Source: Halomonas sp. PR-M31 (GTDB lineage Bacteria > Pseudomonadota > Gammaproteobacteria > Pseudomonadales > Halomonadaceae). Taken from it: a stretch of 64,000 bases of DNA. The translations under genes were made by a program, and so were the position numbers. Within the stretch, counting starts at the first letter, position 1. The number at the start of each line of letters is the position of its first letter. Below, piece by piece: positions 25,346-34,825 of the stretch. The DNA lies in assembly GCF_001039575.1 (NCBI RefSeq), contig NZ_JIBT01000035.1:1-64000 (forward strand). The letters are read 5' to 3'. Under the pieces are notes generated by a model. It saw only the letters and a program-made list of their open reading frames with translations, had not been told where the DNA came from and searched no databases.

Positions 25346-27547
25346 ATGTCTGACCGCATCTCCCGCCATCGTCTCCAGGTGGCCCCTGAACTCGATCGCT
25401 TCATCAGCGATGAAGCCCTGCCCGGTACCGGTGTGGACGCCGATACTTTCTGGACCGGCGTCGATGCTCTGATCCATGATTTGGCACCACGTAATCGTGA
25501 GCTCTTGGAAGAGCGCGAGCGTCTGCAGCAGGAGCTCGATACCTGGCATCGGGAAAATCCCGGTCCGGTTCGCGATCTGGCTGCCTATCGCGCCTTCCTA
25601 AAAAAGATCGGCTATCTGGTGGATGCCCCCGCCAAGGTCGAAGCAAGCACCGCCAACGTGGACGATGAGATCACGATTCAGGCGGGGCCGCAGCTCGTCG
25701 TTCCGGTCAGCAACGCCCGCTACGCGCTGAATGCCGCCAATGCCCGTTGGGGCAGCTTGTACGATGCTCTTTATGGCACCGATGCCATCAGCGAAGAAGA
25801 CGGTGCGGAAATTGGCAGTGACTACAATCCCAAGCGGGGCGCCAAGGTCATCGCCTATGCCCGTAACGTGCTCGATCAGGCGGCGCCGCTTTCCAGCGCG
25901 TCTCATCGCGATGCGGTGCGCTACATGCTGCGCGATGGTCAGCTTGTCGTTACCCTGGAAGATGGCCGTGAAACCGGGCTCGAGCGCCCGGATCAGCTAA
26001 TCGGCTATCAGGGGGATGCTGACAAGCCTGACGCGATCCTGCTGACCCAGCACGGTCTGCATCTGGAGCTTCAGTTCGATGCTGAGCATCCCATTGGCAA
26101 GACCGATGCGGCGCACCTCAAGGACATTCTAATCGAGGCCGCCATTACCACTATCATGGACTGCGAAGATTCCGTGGCAGCGGTAGACGCCGAAGACAAG
26201 GTGGGTGTGTATCGCAACTGGCTGGGGTTGATGCGAGGCGATCTGGAGCAAAAGATCGATAAGGGCGACAAGAGCCATACCCGCCGCCTGAATGAGGATC
26301 GTCACTACCTGCGCCCAGACGGCAGCGAGCTTGACTTGCCCGGGCGTTCGCTAATGTTCGTGCGTAACGTTGGTCATTTGATGACCAATCCTGCCATTCT
26401 CGACGAAGCGGGTAATGAAGTGCCGGAAGGGTTGCTCGACGGCATCCTTACCAGTCTGATCGCCATGCACGATCTGAAGAAGACGCGCATATTGGGAGGG
26501 GACGGTCAGGTCCAGGGCCAGACGCATAATAGCCGCACCGGCTCGGTCTATATCGTCAAGCCCAAGATGCATGGCCCCAAGGAAGTCGCCTTCTCCAACA
26601 CGCTGTTCGAGGGGATCGAAGATCTGCTGAGTCTGCCGCGCAACACCCTCAAGATGGGCATCATGGACGAGGAGCGACGCACGTCCGTCAACCTCAAAGC
26701 GTGTATCAACGAGGCCGCGAGCCGGGTCGTATTCATCAATACCGGCTTCCTGGATCGCACCGGGGACGAAATGCACAGCACCATGGAAGCCGGTCCCATG
26801 CTGCGCAAGGGCGATATGAAAGGGGCAGCCTGGATCGGTGCCTATGAGCGTAACAACGTCCTGGTCGGTCTTGACTGTGGCCTGCGAGGCCGCGCTCAGA
26901 TTGGCAAGGGCATGTGGGCGATGCCGGGTTTGATGGCCGCCATGCTCGAGCAGAAGATCGGTCATCCGAAGGCCGGGGCGAACACCGCCTGGGTACCGTC
27001 ACCGACCGCAGCGGTGCTGCATGCCTTGCATTATCATCAGATCGATGTCAACGCCGTGCAGCATGAGCTGAAAGATCAGGGCGCGGTCGATCTGCTCGAT
27101 GACCTGCTCACCATACCGGTGGTCGAGAAGGCCGACTGGTCCGCAGAAGAAATTCAACAGGAACTCGACAACAACTGCCAGGGTATCCTTGGCTATGTGG
27201 TGCGCTGGGTGGAGCACGGGGTAGGCTGTTCCAAGGTGCCGGACATTCACGACGTAGGCTTGATGGAAGACCGGGCTACGCTGCGTATTTCCAGCCAGCA
27301 CATCGCCAACTGGCTCTATCATGGGGTGATCAGCGAAGATCAGGTCAGAAAGACGCTGGAGCGCATGGCCCAGGTGGTCGACAAGCAGAACGAAGGCGAT
27401 CCGGCCTACACGCCGATGACGTCGCATCTGAAGGATTCAACCGCTTTCCAGGCGGCATCGGATCTGATCTTCAAGGGTCGCGAACAGCCTTCCGGCTATA
27501 CCGAACCGCTACTGCACTATTGGCGAGCGGTGGAGAAGGCCAAGTAA
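25346..27547 (+). CDS. glcB: Malate synthase G
   Basis: A 733-residue enzyme that condenses glyoxylate with acetyl-CoA to malate, for growth on acetate or glycolate. The length fits isoform G (about 723), which is longer than isoform A. Signatures include [32 protein letters not shown] (with the conserved substrate-binding Arg just upstream) and [15 protein letters not shown] with the Mg-binding acidic residue. The start at 25346 has CAGGAG upstream; the frame is open three codons earlier. It stands alone with its own terminator; no glycolate oxidase genes are in the window. Confidence 0.97.
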   Translation: MSDRISRHRLQVAPELDRFISDEALPGTGVDADTFWTGVDALIHDLAPRNRELLEERERLQQELDTWHRENPGPVRDLAAYRAFLKKIGYLVDAPAKVEASTANVDDEITIQAGPQLVVPVSNARYALNAANARWGSLYDALYGTDAISEEDGAEIGSDYNPKRGAKVIAYARNVLDQAAPLSSASHRDAVRYMLRDGQLVVTLEDGRETGLERPDQLIGYQGDADKPDAILLTQHGLHLELQFDAEHPIGKTDAAHLKDILIEAAITTIMDCEDSVAAVDAEDKVGVYRNWLGLMRGDLEQKIDKGDKSHTRRLNEDRHYLRPDGSELDLPGRSLMFVRNVGHLMTNPAILDEAGNEVPEGLLDGILTSLIAMHDLKKTRILGGDGQVQGQTHNSRTGSVYIVKPKMHGPKEVAFSNTLFEGIEDLLSLPRNTLKMGIMDEERRTSVNLKACINEAASRVVFINTGFLDRTGDEMHSTMEAGPMLRKGDMKGAAWIGAYERNNVLVGLDCGLRGRAQIGKGMWAMPGLMAAMLEQKIGHPKAGANTAWVPSPTAAVLHALHYHQIDVNAVQHELKDQGAVDLLDDLLTIPVVEKADWSAEEIQQELDNNCQGILGYVVRWVEHGVGCSKVPDIHDVGLMEDRATLRISSQHIANWLYHGVISEDQVRKTLERMAQVVDKQNEGDPAYTPMTSHLKDSTAFQAASDLIFKGREQPSGYTEPLLHYWRAVEKAK

Positions 27548-27580
27548 ACTCAGCGCATCGCATATTGCGTCGTATAAACA

Positions 27581-27612
27581 AAAGGCTTCGCCCAACTCGG
27601 CGAAGCCTTTTG
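27581..27612 (+). terminator. Terminator after malate synthase G
   Basis: AAAGGCTTCGCC pairs with GGCGAAGCCTTT (27599-27610) over a 6-base loop and runs into TTTTG. It lies between convergent genes and is symmetric, so it may serve both. Confidence 0.9.
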
Positions 27613-27638
27613 CATGTAGATGACAACGTTTTGCAGGG

Positions 27639-27953
27639 TCAGGACGACGTCTTTTTGTCATCTCCCTTTTCTTTCTCGTCGGCATCATTTTGTCGGTCAC
27701 AGGACTGCTCTTGTTTGTTTTCATCCGGATCGCAGCCAAACCAGTTCTCTTCCGGTTTGGCTTTGCCGCCCGGTGCCTGCTTGGCGCCGTCTTCCACCGG
27801 GGTCGGCTCTTCTAACGCCTGCTTCATCTTCTTGGTGTCTTCCGTGGGCGCTGGCTTTGACGTATTGGACGATGAATCTTCCTGGGCCTGAACTGACAGG
27901 CTCAGTAGTGAAACAAGAGCTAGGATGGCTATAGTGCTTGAAAATCGAATCAT
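27639..27953 (-). CDS. Small secreted hydrophilic protein, unknown
   Basis: A 104-residue protein with a clear signal peptide (MIRFSSTIAILALVSLLSL, cut near VQAQ). The mature part is Glu/Asp/Lys/Pro-rich and probably disordered, with two cysteines (GCDPDENKQEQSCDR) that could form a disulfide or bind a ligand. The open frame extends well upstream, but the start at 27953 gives the signal peptide. No family recognised. Confidence 0.72.
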   Translation of the reverse strand: MIRFSSTIAILALVSLLSLSVQAQEDSSSNTSKPAPTEDTKKMKQALEEPTPVEDGAKQAPGGKAKPEENWFGCDPDENKQEQSCDRQNDADEKEKGDDKKTSS

Positions 27954-28130
27954 AAATTTCAGATGTCCGTGTTTTTTGTGAGGATAATTGAGTATAGCCG
28001 AGCTCGTGTGAACGAATGAACAAGGCATTGCGTTGATTCGAGGCAAGGTTGTTTCATGGCGCAAGGCTGTGCCGGGCCCACCGGTTACGCTATCGTGACG
28101 GCCTGAGTTCGTATTGCGTGGAGAGCGTTG

Positions 28131-28550
28131 ATGACCGTGATGACCGCCGCCGCCATCGAGGATTTTCTGGATGAGGTCTTTCCTCATCGTCAGGGCACCA
28201 TTGAAGGCGTGCATGAGATGCGGGCCACCATGAGCCTGGCCATCGAGGACGAGCATCTACGACCCGGTGCCTGTGTTTCCGGACCAAGCATGATGGGATT
28301 GGCGGATGTGTGCCTGTATGTGGCGATACTGGCTCAGATCGGCCCCGAGCCCATGGCGGTGACCACGGATCTCAACTGTCATTTTCTGCGCCGCGCTCGA
28401 GGCGATCGCGATTTGATCGCCAATGCGCGGGTAATCAAGCTAGGGCGGCGCTTGGCAGTAGGTGAGGTCGAGCTGTTTTCGGCAGGGGATGACGATCCGG
28501 TTGCCATCGTGACGGCGACCTATGTGCTACCTGATCAAGACGAAAATTAG
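28131..28550 (+). CDS. PaaI-family hotdog thioesterase
   Basis: A 139-residue protein of the hotdog fold. PGACVSGPSMMGLADVCLY corresponds to the central helix region and HFLRRARGDRDLIANARVIKL to the beta-sheet signature of PaaI-type acyl-CoA thioesterases. GGAGAG precedes the ATG at 28131; ATG 28140 is also in frame. It converges with the DUF423 gene with a four-base overlap. The acyl-CoA substrate is unknown. Confidence 0.85.
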   Translation: MTVMTAAAIEDFLDEVFPHRQGTIEGVHEMRATMSLAIEDEHLRPGACVSGPSMMGLADVCLYVAILAQIGPEPMAVTTDLNCHFLRRARGDRDLIANARVIKLGRRLAVGEVELFSAGDDDPVAIVTATYVLPDQDEN

Positions 28551-28941
28551 CGCTCACCGCTTTGCTTATGCTGATTTCGCCAGGCAGTGATGGCAAGCAT
28601 CAACCAGCCCGCCAGGAACAGGACGCCGCCGATGGGAGTGATCATGCCCAGCGCGCGAATGCCGGTCAAAGTCATCAGGTACAGCGAGCCGGAAAACAAC
28701 AGTATGCCCGCCCCCCATAGCCCCATGATAAGTTTCTGGCCGCGTAACGGCTGCTGCTGACGCCAGATCAGCACTGCAAGAATCGCCAGGGTATGCCAGG
28801 CCTGATAGCGCACTCCTGTCTCGAAAGCTGCCAGCAAGCGTTCGCTCACATGCCCTTCCAGGCCGTGAGCGCCGAAGCGCCGGCCATCACCAAAATGAAA
28901 CCACTTAGCGCGGTGATGACCCAGACAAGGCGCTCTTGCAT
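28547..28941 (-). pseudogene. DUF423 (YgdD-like) membrane protein, frameshifted
   Basis: The open frame from 28849 gives only the last 100 residues. A strong AAGGAGG site precedes ATG 28941, which starts MQERLVWVITALSGFILVMA but runs to an early stop because a base is missing near 28875. Adding one T on the coding strand (GCTT to GCTTT) gives the family motif GAFGAHGLEGHVSERL and a 131-residue protein, the length of Escherichia coli YgdD. Four membrane helices are expected. Function of the family is unknown. Probably a sequencing error in a short homopolymer. Confidence 0.83.
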
Positions 28942-29095
28942 AGCGTAATTCCTCCTTCTTTTTCCGTGAATGTCCATTCTGGGTTCATCAACCAAGCGCC
29001 CGTCAATAAAAACATTTTATTGACGGTGTTTCGCGCTGCCGTTCCCGCCGCTATCCTTTGGGCCGGGCCCAAGAAATAGTCAGGAGAATAATGCC

Positions 29096-30595
29096 ATGGA
29101 AGCTCTTTTCTCATTCATCGAGCCATTGCGTGATGGTATCTATGCGGTCATGAACCCGGTGAGCGATTTCATCTGGAGCTACATCCTGGTGTATCTGCTG
29201 CTGGGTACCGGGCTTTTCTTCACTGTCATGACCCGAGGCATGCAGTTCAGGCTATTCGGACACATGGCCAAGGTGACCTTTACCGCTCGGGGAGCCGGTG
29301 AAGGGGTAAGCGGCTTTCAGGCCTTTGCCACGTCGCTTGCGGCACGCCTGGGCACCGGCAATCTGGCTGGGGTAGCTCTTGCACTATGGATCGGTGGGCC
29401 CGGGGCTATTTTCTGGATGTGGATTACGGCGCTGGTGGGGTTTGCCACCGCGTTCATCGAGTCGGCCCTGGCACAGCTTTATAAGCACGACAACGAAGAC
29501 GGCGTATTTCGTGGCGGCCCAGCCTATTACATCGAGCGGGGCCTGGGCTGGCGCTGGCTGGGTGCGCTGTTTGCGGTCTTCTTGATCATCGCCTACGGGC
29601 TTGCCTTCAATGCGGCCCAGTCCAATACCATCGCCCAGGCGATGAACGGTGCCTTTGGCGTGCCCAACTGGATCACCGGATTGGTATTGGTGGTGCTGGT
29701 GGCGATCGTCATCTTCGGTGGCCTGAAATCCGTGGCGCGAGTCGCGGAAAAGATCGTGCCGGGTATGGCCATTGCCTATCTGCTGGTGGCACTGTGGATT
29801 CTGATCACCAACATCACCGCCGTGCCGGACATGCTGGCGTTGATCGTCAAAAGCGCCTTCGGCTACGGCCCGGCGGTCGGCGGCGCGGTGGGCTATTCGA
29901 TCAAGGTGGCCATGGAGAACGGCATCAAGCGCGGTCTGTTCTCCAACGAGGCCGGCATGGGCTCGGCCCCCAACGCCGCCGCTCAGGCCAGCGTCAAGCA
30001 TCCCGCCGCCCAGGGGCTGGTACAGTCCTTTGGGGTGTTCGTGGATACGCTCTTGATCTGCAGCTGCACCGCAGTGGTGATCCTGATGTCCGGGGTTTAT
30101 GACACCCTGCTCAGCAATTCACCCGGCGCTTCCATTGAGGGTATCAAGCTGACCCAGGACGCCATGGTCGATCATCTTGGCTACTTTGGTGAAGTCTTCA
30201 TTGCCATCATCATCTTGTTCTTTGCCTATACCTCGGTGCTGGCCAACTATTCCTTCTCCGCGGTCAACATCGAGTATCTGTTTCGCGGCCATGCGCGCAA
30301 AGCCGACTATACGCTGCGCTGTGTCGTTCTGATCATGGTGATGATCGGGGCGGTGGCACAGCTGACCTTCGTATGGAACTTTGCCGATCTTTCCATGGGA
30401 TTGATGGCCACTACCAACCTGATCGCTATCTTGTTGCTCTCTTCAACCGGCCTGCGGTTGCTCAAAGACTATGAGCGCCAGCGCCGGGAAGGAAACGACG
30501 AGCCGGTCTTTGATCCCAAGGTGATGAAGAAACCCGAGCTGGTCGACTCGAACGTTTGGCCGCCGAACCAGAAAAGTGCCGACAGCAAGGTTTGA
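29096..30595 (+). CDS. Alanine/glycine:cation symporter (AGCS family)
   Basis: A 499-residue inner membrane transporter that takes up alanine or glycine with Na+ or H+. The family signature GVSGFQAFATSLAARLGTGN (about 65-84) is present, as are GGPAYYIERGLG and RGLFSNEAGMGSAPNAAA. About 11 hydrophobic helices can be counted. AGGAGAA precedes the ATG. It stands alone, before a GC hairpin and the thiS gene. Which amino acid is carried is not clear from sequence. Confidence 0.95.
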   Translation: MEALFSFIEPLRDGIYAVMNPVSDFIWSYILVYLLLGTGLFFTVMTRGMQFRLFGHMAKVTFTARGAGEGVSGFQAFATSLAARLGTGNLAGVALALWIGGPGAIFWMWITALVGFATAFIESALAQLYKHDNEDGVFRGGPAYYIERGLGWRWLGALFAVFLIIAYGLAFNAAQSNTIAQAMNGAFGVPNWITGLVLVVLVAIVIFGGLKSVARVAEKIVPGMAIAYLLVALWILITNITAVPDMLALIVKSAFGYGPAVGGAVGYSIKVAMENGIKRGLFSNEAGMGSAPNAAAQASVKHPAAQGLVQSFGVFVDTLLICSCTAVVILMSGVYDTLLSNSPGASIEGIKLTQDAMVDHLGYFGEVFIAIIILFFAYTSVLANYSFSAVNIEYLFRGHARKADYTLRCVVLIMVMIGAVAQLTFVWNFADLSMGLMATTNLIAILLLSSTGLRLLKDYERQRREGNDEPVFDPKVMKKPELVDSNVWPPNQKSADSKV

Positions 30596-30605
30596 CGCTA
30601 CACTA

Positions 30606-30627
30606 GCGCCCGCAATTTAGCGGGCGC
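30606..30627 (+). terminator. Hairpin between symporter and thiS
   Basis: GCGCCCGC pairs with GCGGGCGC across AATTTA, 11 bases after the symporter stop. No T-run follows, so it may attenuate rather than terminate fully. Confidence 0.5.
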
Positions 30628-30671
30628 GTCTGGTGCAAATTCATCCATCTGCAGTCTGTGCGGAGGTCGTC

Positions 30672-30872
30672 ATGCAAATTCAGCTCAACGGTGAGCCTCA
30701 AGCGTTCGAAGGCGGGTCCACGGTCAGCGAGCTGATCGAATCTCTTGGTCTTGCGGGTCGGCGCATTGCCGTCGAGGTCAATGAAGAGATCGTGCCCCGC
30801 AGTCAGCATGCCGCGCTCAACCTGAGCGACGGCGATCGTGTTGAAATCGTTCATGCTATTGGCGGCGGTTGA
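30672..30872 (+). CDS. thiS: Sulfur carrier protein ThiS
   Basis: A 66-residue ubiquitin-like protein. Its C-terminal Gly-Gly (HAIGGG) becomes a thiocarboxylate that gives sulfur to the thiazole of thiamine. [20 protein letters not shown] and the C-terminus match the family. GGAGGT sits upstream of ATG 30672. It is followed 25 bases later by thiG, its partner. I looked for a TPP riboswitch in the short leader and saw none. Confidence 0.94.
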   Translation: MQIQLNGEPQAFEGGSTVSELIESLGLAGRRIAVEVNEEIVPRSQHAALNLSDGDRVEIVHAIGGG

Positions 30873-30897
30873 GCGCCGTCATATCACGGGGGGCATC

Positions 30898-31695
30898 ATG
30901 TCCGTACAAACAATCGATCAGCCCTGGCATGTCGCCGGGCGCAAGTTCACCTCGCGTTTGCTGGTGGGGACCGGGCGCTACAAGGATTACGACGAGGCCA
31001 AGGCCGCCATCGCCGCCAGCGGCACCGAGGTGGTGACCTTTGCCGTACGTCGTACCAATCTTGGCCAGGACGCGAACGAGCCGAGTCTGCTCGAGGCCAT
31101 CCCGCCGGAGCGTTATACCCTGCTGCCTAATACCGCCGGCTGCTACAACGCACGAGAAGCGGTGCGCACCTGCAAGTTGGCTCGTGAGCTGCTCGATGGT
31201 CACAATCTGGTCAAGCTCGAAGTGCTGGCCGAGGACAGCACCCTCTATCCTAACGTGGTGGAGACCTTGAAGGCCGCGGAAGAACTAATTCGCGATGGCT
31301 TCGATGTCATGGCCTATACCAGCGACGATCCGATCGTGGCCAAGGAGCTCGAGAAGATCGGCTGCTGCGCGGTCATGCCGCTGGGCTCCTTGATAGGCTC
31401 CGGCAATGGCCTGCTCAATCCGCACACCCTGGCCATCATTCTCGAGAATGCGGAGGTGCCGATTCTGGTGGATGCGGGTATCGGGACCGCCTCGGACGCG
31501 GCCCTGGCCATGGAAATGGGCTGCTCCGGCGTGCTGATGAATTCCGCAATCGCCCATTCTCGCCAGCCCATCGTCATGGCCGGGGCCATGAAGAAAGCCA
31601 TCGAGGCGGGGCGAGAGGCGTTTCTCGCCGGTCGCATGCCACGCCGGCAGCGTGCCGAGGCGTCATCTCCTATGGCTGGGCGTATCAATGCTTGA
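30898..31695 (+). CDS. thiG: Thiazole synthase
   Basis: A 265-residue TIM-barrel enzyme that makes the thiamine thiazole phosphate from deoxyxylulose phosphate, dehydroglycine and ThiS thiocarboxylate. Seen: [41 protein letters not shown] (with the Schiff-base Lys) and [14 protein letters not shown] plus [21 protein letters not shown]. The frame opens earlier, but ATG 30898 gives the family start. Order thiS-thiG-trmB is the same as in pseudomonads. Confidence 0.96.
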   Translation: MSVQTIDQPWHVAGRKFTSRLLVGTGRYKDYDEAKAAIAASGTEVVTFAVRRTNLGQDANEPSLLEAIPPERYTLLPNTAGCYNAREAVRTCKLARELLDGHNLVKLEVLAEDSTLYPNVVETLKAAEELIRDGFDVMAYTSDDPIVAKELEKIGCCAVMPLGSLIGSGNGLLNPHTLAIILENAEVPILVDAGIGTASDAALAMEMGCSGVLMNSAIAHSRQPIVMAGAMKKAIEAGREAFLAGRMPRRQRAEASSPMAGRINA

Positions 31696-31711
31696 GCCAG
31701 AAGAGCGTTCC

Positions 31712-32437
31712 ATGAATGAAGAGGCGCAGGCCGCCGACGATCCGAACCCGCGACCGAAGCGGGGCGTAAAGAGCTATGTGTTGCGCGCCGGGCGCATGAC
31801 CGCCGCCCAGACCCGCGGCCTGGAAGAGGCCTGGCCGCGTTGGGGGCTGAGCGTCGAGGAAGGGCGGCAGGATCTGGATAGACTCTTTGGTCGCTCAGGA
31901 AACCCACGGATCGTGGAGATTGGTTTCGGCATGGGAAGTTCCTTGATCGAACAGGCCGAAGCGCATCCCGACACGGATTTCATCGGTATCGAGGTGCATG
32001 CACCCGGGGTCGGCAAGCTGCTCGACGAGGCGGATAAGCGCGGCCTGACCAATCTTCGGGTATATCGCGACGATGCGCTGGAAGTGTTGTCCCGCTGCTT
32101 GCCAGAGACCAGCCTGGATGCGGTGCAACTGTTCTTCCCCGATCCCTGGCCGAAGAAGAAGCATCATAAGCGACGCATCGTTCAGCCGACCTTTACCGAG
32201 CTGGTGCGCACACGACTGAAAGTTGGCGGTGTGCTGCATATGGCAACGGACTGGGAAGCCTACGCGGAGTACATGGCGGAGGTAATGGAACGTGCCCCGA
32301 GCTATCGCAATACCGCCGAGGCACAGACGGCTCCTTATGTATCACGGCCCGAATTCCGCCCATTGACCAAGTTCGAAGCCCGAGGTGAGCGGCTTGGCCA
32401 TGGCGTCTGGGATTTGATTTTCGCTCGAGCGACATAA
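31712..32437 (+). CDS. trmB: tRNA (guanine-N7-)-methyltransferase
   Basis: A 241-residue SAM-dependent enzyme that makes m7G46 in tRNA. Motif I is [10 protein letters not shown] and the family signature [15 protein letters not shown] is complete; the C-terminal [17 protein letters not shown] is typical. ATG 31712 has AGAAGAG upstream; ATG 31688, overlapping thiG, would add eight residues. Its last 103 bases overlap the convergent EamA gene. Confidence 0.96.
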   Translation: MNEEAQAADDPNPRPKRGVKSYVLRAGRMTAAQTRGLEEAWPRWGLSVEEGRQDLDRLFGRSGNPRIVEIGFGMGSSLIEQAEAHPDTDFIGIEVHAPGVGKLLDEADKRGLTNLRVYRDDALEVLSRCLPETSLDAVQLFFPDPWPKKKHHKRRIVQPTFTELVRTRLKVGGVLHMATDWEAYAEYMAEVMERAPSYRNTAEAQTAPYVSRPEFRPLTKFEARGERLGHGVWDLIFARAT

Positions 32438-33444
32438 GCCTCGGGTGCCGTGGCTTCGCGTCGAGGCGCACGAATGTTGGCGCCACTGCGGTTGTGTGGG
32501 CGAGCGCGCAGCGTCTGCAGCACGCCTAGGGCCACCACCGCCATACCCGCAAGCCCCAGCAGTCCGGGCAGCTCGCCGAACATCAGCGCCGCCCAGCCCA
32601 TGGTCACTGCCGGCGTCAGGTAGATCAGCGTCGAGAGCCGTGTCACTCCGAAGTGCGAAAGCCCCTTCACGAAAAAGCCGTAACCGCCGAAACTCGCCAG
32701 AATCACCAGGAAAGCGATGATCAAGGCATTGTTCAGGGTCGGTGTCGGTGGCGCCAGATCACCGCCCTCGTAAAGCCCGGCGGCGACAAAGAACAGGACG
32801 GTGGTGGTGGCCAGCTGCACGGTCAGACGCGCCGGCAGGGACAGGCTGCGCTCGCCGGGCCTAGGCGTCATCAGACTGCCCAGGGTCACCGCGCCCACCG
32901 CCAATACCGGCAGTAGATAGGCCCAGGGCGTTGCGCCGCCCATGCCCTGGGCATCGTCCAGCACGCAAAGACCGGCGCCCAGGGTCGCCACCAACATGCC
33001 CAGCCACTGAGCGCGGGAGCTCATCTCGCGCAGCCACAGGGCGGCCAGCGCCGCTGCGAAAAGAGGCTGAAGGGCGCCGATCAGTGCTGCCACTCCTGCG
33101 CTCACACCCTGCTGAATGCCCAGTAACATGGCCAGCAGATAGACCCCCATGGTCAGGCTGCCGCACGTTGCTTCCCGAGTCAGGGCGCGCCAGCCGACGG
33201 TTTCGCCGCCATGACGCAGCGTGTTGAACAGCCACCACAGGCCTGCCAATACCGTCGCCAGGGCAAAACGCCAGGCATAGAGTGCCACCGGTGGCGTGTC
33301 CACTCCCACCGCCAGACGGCTACCGACAAAGCCACTGCTCCAGCACAGCACAAACCCGATGGCCACGACGGCACTGGTCAATGGCCACTTGATGGACGGT
33401 GTCGGCAAGGCGAGATGCCGCTCGCGCCGATAAGTGTCTGACAT
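32335..33444 (-). CDS. DMT-superfamily (EamA) transporter
   Basis: A 369-residue inner membrane protein with ten hydrophobic helices in two EamA repeats (about 18-145 and 165-300), probably a metabolite or amino-acid exporter. After the last helix (ending [12 protein letters not shown]) it has a long basic, polar tail of about 55 residues. Roughly 35 of these are encoded antisense to the end of trmB. I checked the other frames near 32450 and saw no nearby stop that would suggest a simple frameshift. It is divergent from a LysR gene, which may control it. Confidence 0.88.
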   Translation of the reverse strand: MSDTYRRERHLALPTPSIKWPLTSAVVAIGFVLCWSSGFVGSRLAVGVDTPPVALYAWRFALATVLAGLWWLFNTLRHGGETVGWRALTREATCGSLTMGVYLLAMLLGIQQGVSAGVAALIGALQPLFAAALAALWLREMSSRAQWLGMLVATLGAGLCVLDDAQGMGGATPWAYLLPVLAVGAVTLGSLMTPRPGERSLSLPARLTVQLATTTVLFFVAAGLYEGGDLAPPTPTLNNALIIAFLVILASFGGYGFFVKGLSHFGVTRLSTLIYLTPAVTMGWAALMFGELPGLLGLAGMAVVALGVLQTLRARPHNRSGANIRAPRREATAPEAYVARAKIKSQTPWPSRSPRASNLVNGRNSGRDT

Positions 33445-33537
33445 GAACAGCCTCCCTCGCTGATGAATGATGGCGAGGCAAGTCTGGACCTTATAAAGTG
33501 TTCAAGAAATCGACATTTATTAGAGGGAGCCTTCAAT

Positions 33538-34494
33538 ATGTCTGAAGTCTCGTTAGGCGCGTTGGATCTTGAGTCATTGCGCAGTTTCGTGATCGTGACC
33601 CAGCAAGGCACCTTGGCCGCAGCGGCGGATCAGCGCCACCGTACCGTCAGTGCCATCAGCATGCAGATCAAGCGTCTGGAAGAGCGCTTGGGCACGCGGT
33701 TATTGATTCGTGGTGCTCGTGGCGTCAGCCCCACTCCTACCGGGGAAACATTGCTGCGTGAGGCACGAGAGCTTTTGCGTCAGCATGACAATTTGCTTGC
33801 GCGTTTTACCGGACGTGGTCTAAGCGGCAAAGTGCGTTTCGGATTGCCGGAAGACTACGCCCGCGAACTGGTAGGACAGGTACTTCCGGAGTTTCTGGCA
33901 ACCCACCCGGATGTATTGCTCGAGGCGGTCACCGCGACCAGCGGCGAGCTTACCCATCTGCTCGAGCGCGGCGAGCTGGCCTTGGCGGTATTGCTCGATC
34001 GCCAGAATCGCTTGCGGGGAGGCGAGCCCATGTGGCGTACCGCACCGGTATGGGCCGCCGCCCGGGAGGCGCGGATCGATGTCGAACAGCCCTTGCCGCT
34101 GGCCCTGCATCCGGTGAATTGCCCCTACCGCGCCCTTGGGCTCGAAGCGCTGGAAGCAGTGGGGCGCTCCTGGTATGCCGTGTTCACCTGTACCAGCATT
34201 CACGCCCTGGAGACGGCAGTGGAGGCCGGGCTTGCCATCGGTATTCTCGATCGTCAGCGTCTGACCCCGGCGATGCGGGTACTGGATGAAAGCGACAGCC
34301 TGCCACCATTGATCGGCGGCGAAGCCAAGCTCTATTTCGGGCGTCATATTGCTAAGGACTCGCGGCCCGCCGTCGAAGCTCTGGCGGCGCTGCTACGAGA
34401 GCGCTTTCACCAGCGCGCACCCTGGCCCGGTGAGCGGGCGGACAATAGCGCCTTTGCCATTCGGGGTGGCGCCTCAGGGGACCGGCGTAATTGA
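33538..34494 (+). CDS. LysR-family transcriptional regulator
   Basis: A 318-residue regulator. The N-terminal HTH (about 10-70) contains TLAAAADQRHRTVSAISMQI, followed by an effector-binding domain. GAGGGAG precedes ATG 33538; the frame is open 25 codons earlier. It is divergent from the EamA transporter with a 93-base shared gap, so it probably regulates that gene. The ligand is unknown. Confidence 0.9.
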   Translation: MSEVSLGALDLESLRSFVIVTQQGTLAAAADQRHRTVSAISMQIKRLEERLGTRLLIRGARGVSPTPTGETLLREARELLRQHDNLLARFTGRGLSGKVRFGLPEDYARELVGQVLPEFLATHPDVLLEAVTATSGELTHLLERGELALAVLLDRQNRLRGGEPMWRTAPVWAAAREARIDVEQPLPLALHPVNCPYRALGLEALEAVGRSWYAVFTCTSIHALETAVEAGLAIGILDRQRLTPAMRVLDESDSLPPLIGGEAKLYFGRHIAKDSRPAVEALAALLRERFHQRAPWPGERADNSAFAIRGGASGDRRN

Positions 34495-34509
34495 TCCTTA
34501 TCACTACAC

Positions 34510-34668
34510 TGTGATCAAGAGCAGCCTGATGGCAGGATTCAGGTTTATAGGATAAAAAAGCATCCTGGCGGGCGACCATAAGACGGTGTGATCAAGAGCA
34601 GCTTGATGACAGGATTCAGGCTTATGGAATAAAAAAAGGTCGCCCGGGTGGGCGACCATAAGACCGTG
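34510..34668 (+). repeat. Two tandem direct repeats of about 77-82 bp
   Basis: TGTGATCAAGAGCAGC starts copy A at 34510 and copy B at 34587. Both go on through a GATTCAGG-type segment, an A-run and GGGCGACCATAAGAC. Copy B contains a full hairpin that A lacks. They lie in the 331-base gap between the LysR and AEC genes. Confidence 0.8.
34631..34657 (-). terminator. Terminator in repeat copy B
   Basis: On the minus strand GGTCGCCC-ACC-CGGGCGACC is followed by a run of seven T. It is about 170 bases downstream of the AEC permease stop and probably ends that transcript. Confidence 0.75.
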
Positions 34669-34691
34669 ACTAGCTTGATGAGGAGATAACC

Positions 34692-34784
34692 ATGACAGGG
34701 AAATCGATACTTGATCAGCCTTCTCTGCTATGGAAAGTGGCGTCTGGCGAACGCCACACCGTCAAGATAATCATTCTCATTTGA
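34692..34784 (+). CDS. Possible 30-residue peptide, low confidence
   Basis: GAGGAGATAACC precedes an ATG that opens a 30-codon frame starting MTGKSILDQPSLLWKVASGE and ending in Ile/Leu. The ribosome binding site is strong but the peptide matches nothing I know with confidence; it faintly recalls the start of HemP-type small proteins. A Fur-like box overlaps its end. It could be a remnant or chance. Confidence 0.25.
   Translation: MTGKSILDQPSLLWKVASGERHTVKIIILI
34766..34784. promoter_or_regulatory. Fur-box-like sequence
   Basis: GATAATCATTCTCATTTGA matches 12 of 19 positions of the Fur consensus, with the first half best. No iron gene lies next to it; the flanking genes are a LysR regulator and an AEC permease that ends here. 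It may be a relic of a lost iron-uptake gene. Confidence 0.3.
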
Positions 34785-34825
34785 TGCGTCAAGAGAAATG
34801 CGAATCTTTTTTATTTACTTTGGAA

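Noticed and set aside
34692-34784. HemP-type hemin uptake peptide
   Set aside because: The strong ribosome binding site and nearby Fur-like box suggested it, but the typical C-terminal motif with Tyr-x-Leu-Arg and Gly-Lys-Leu is absent, so only a low-confidence ORF is listed.
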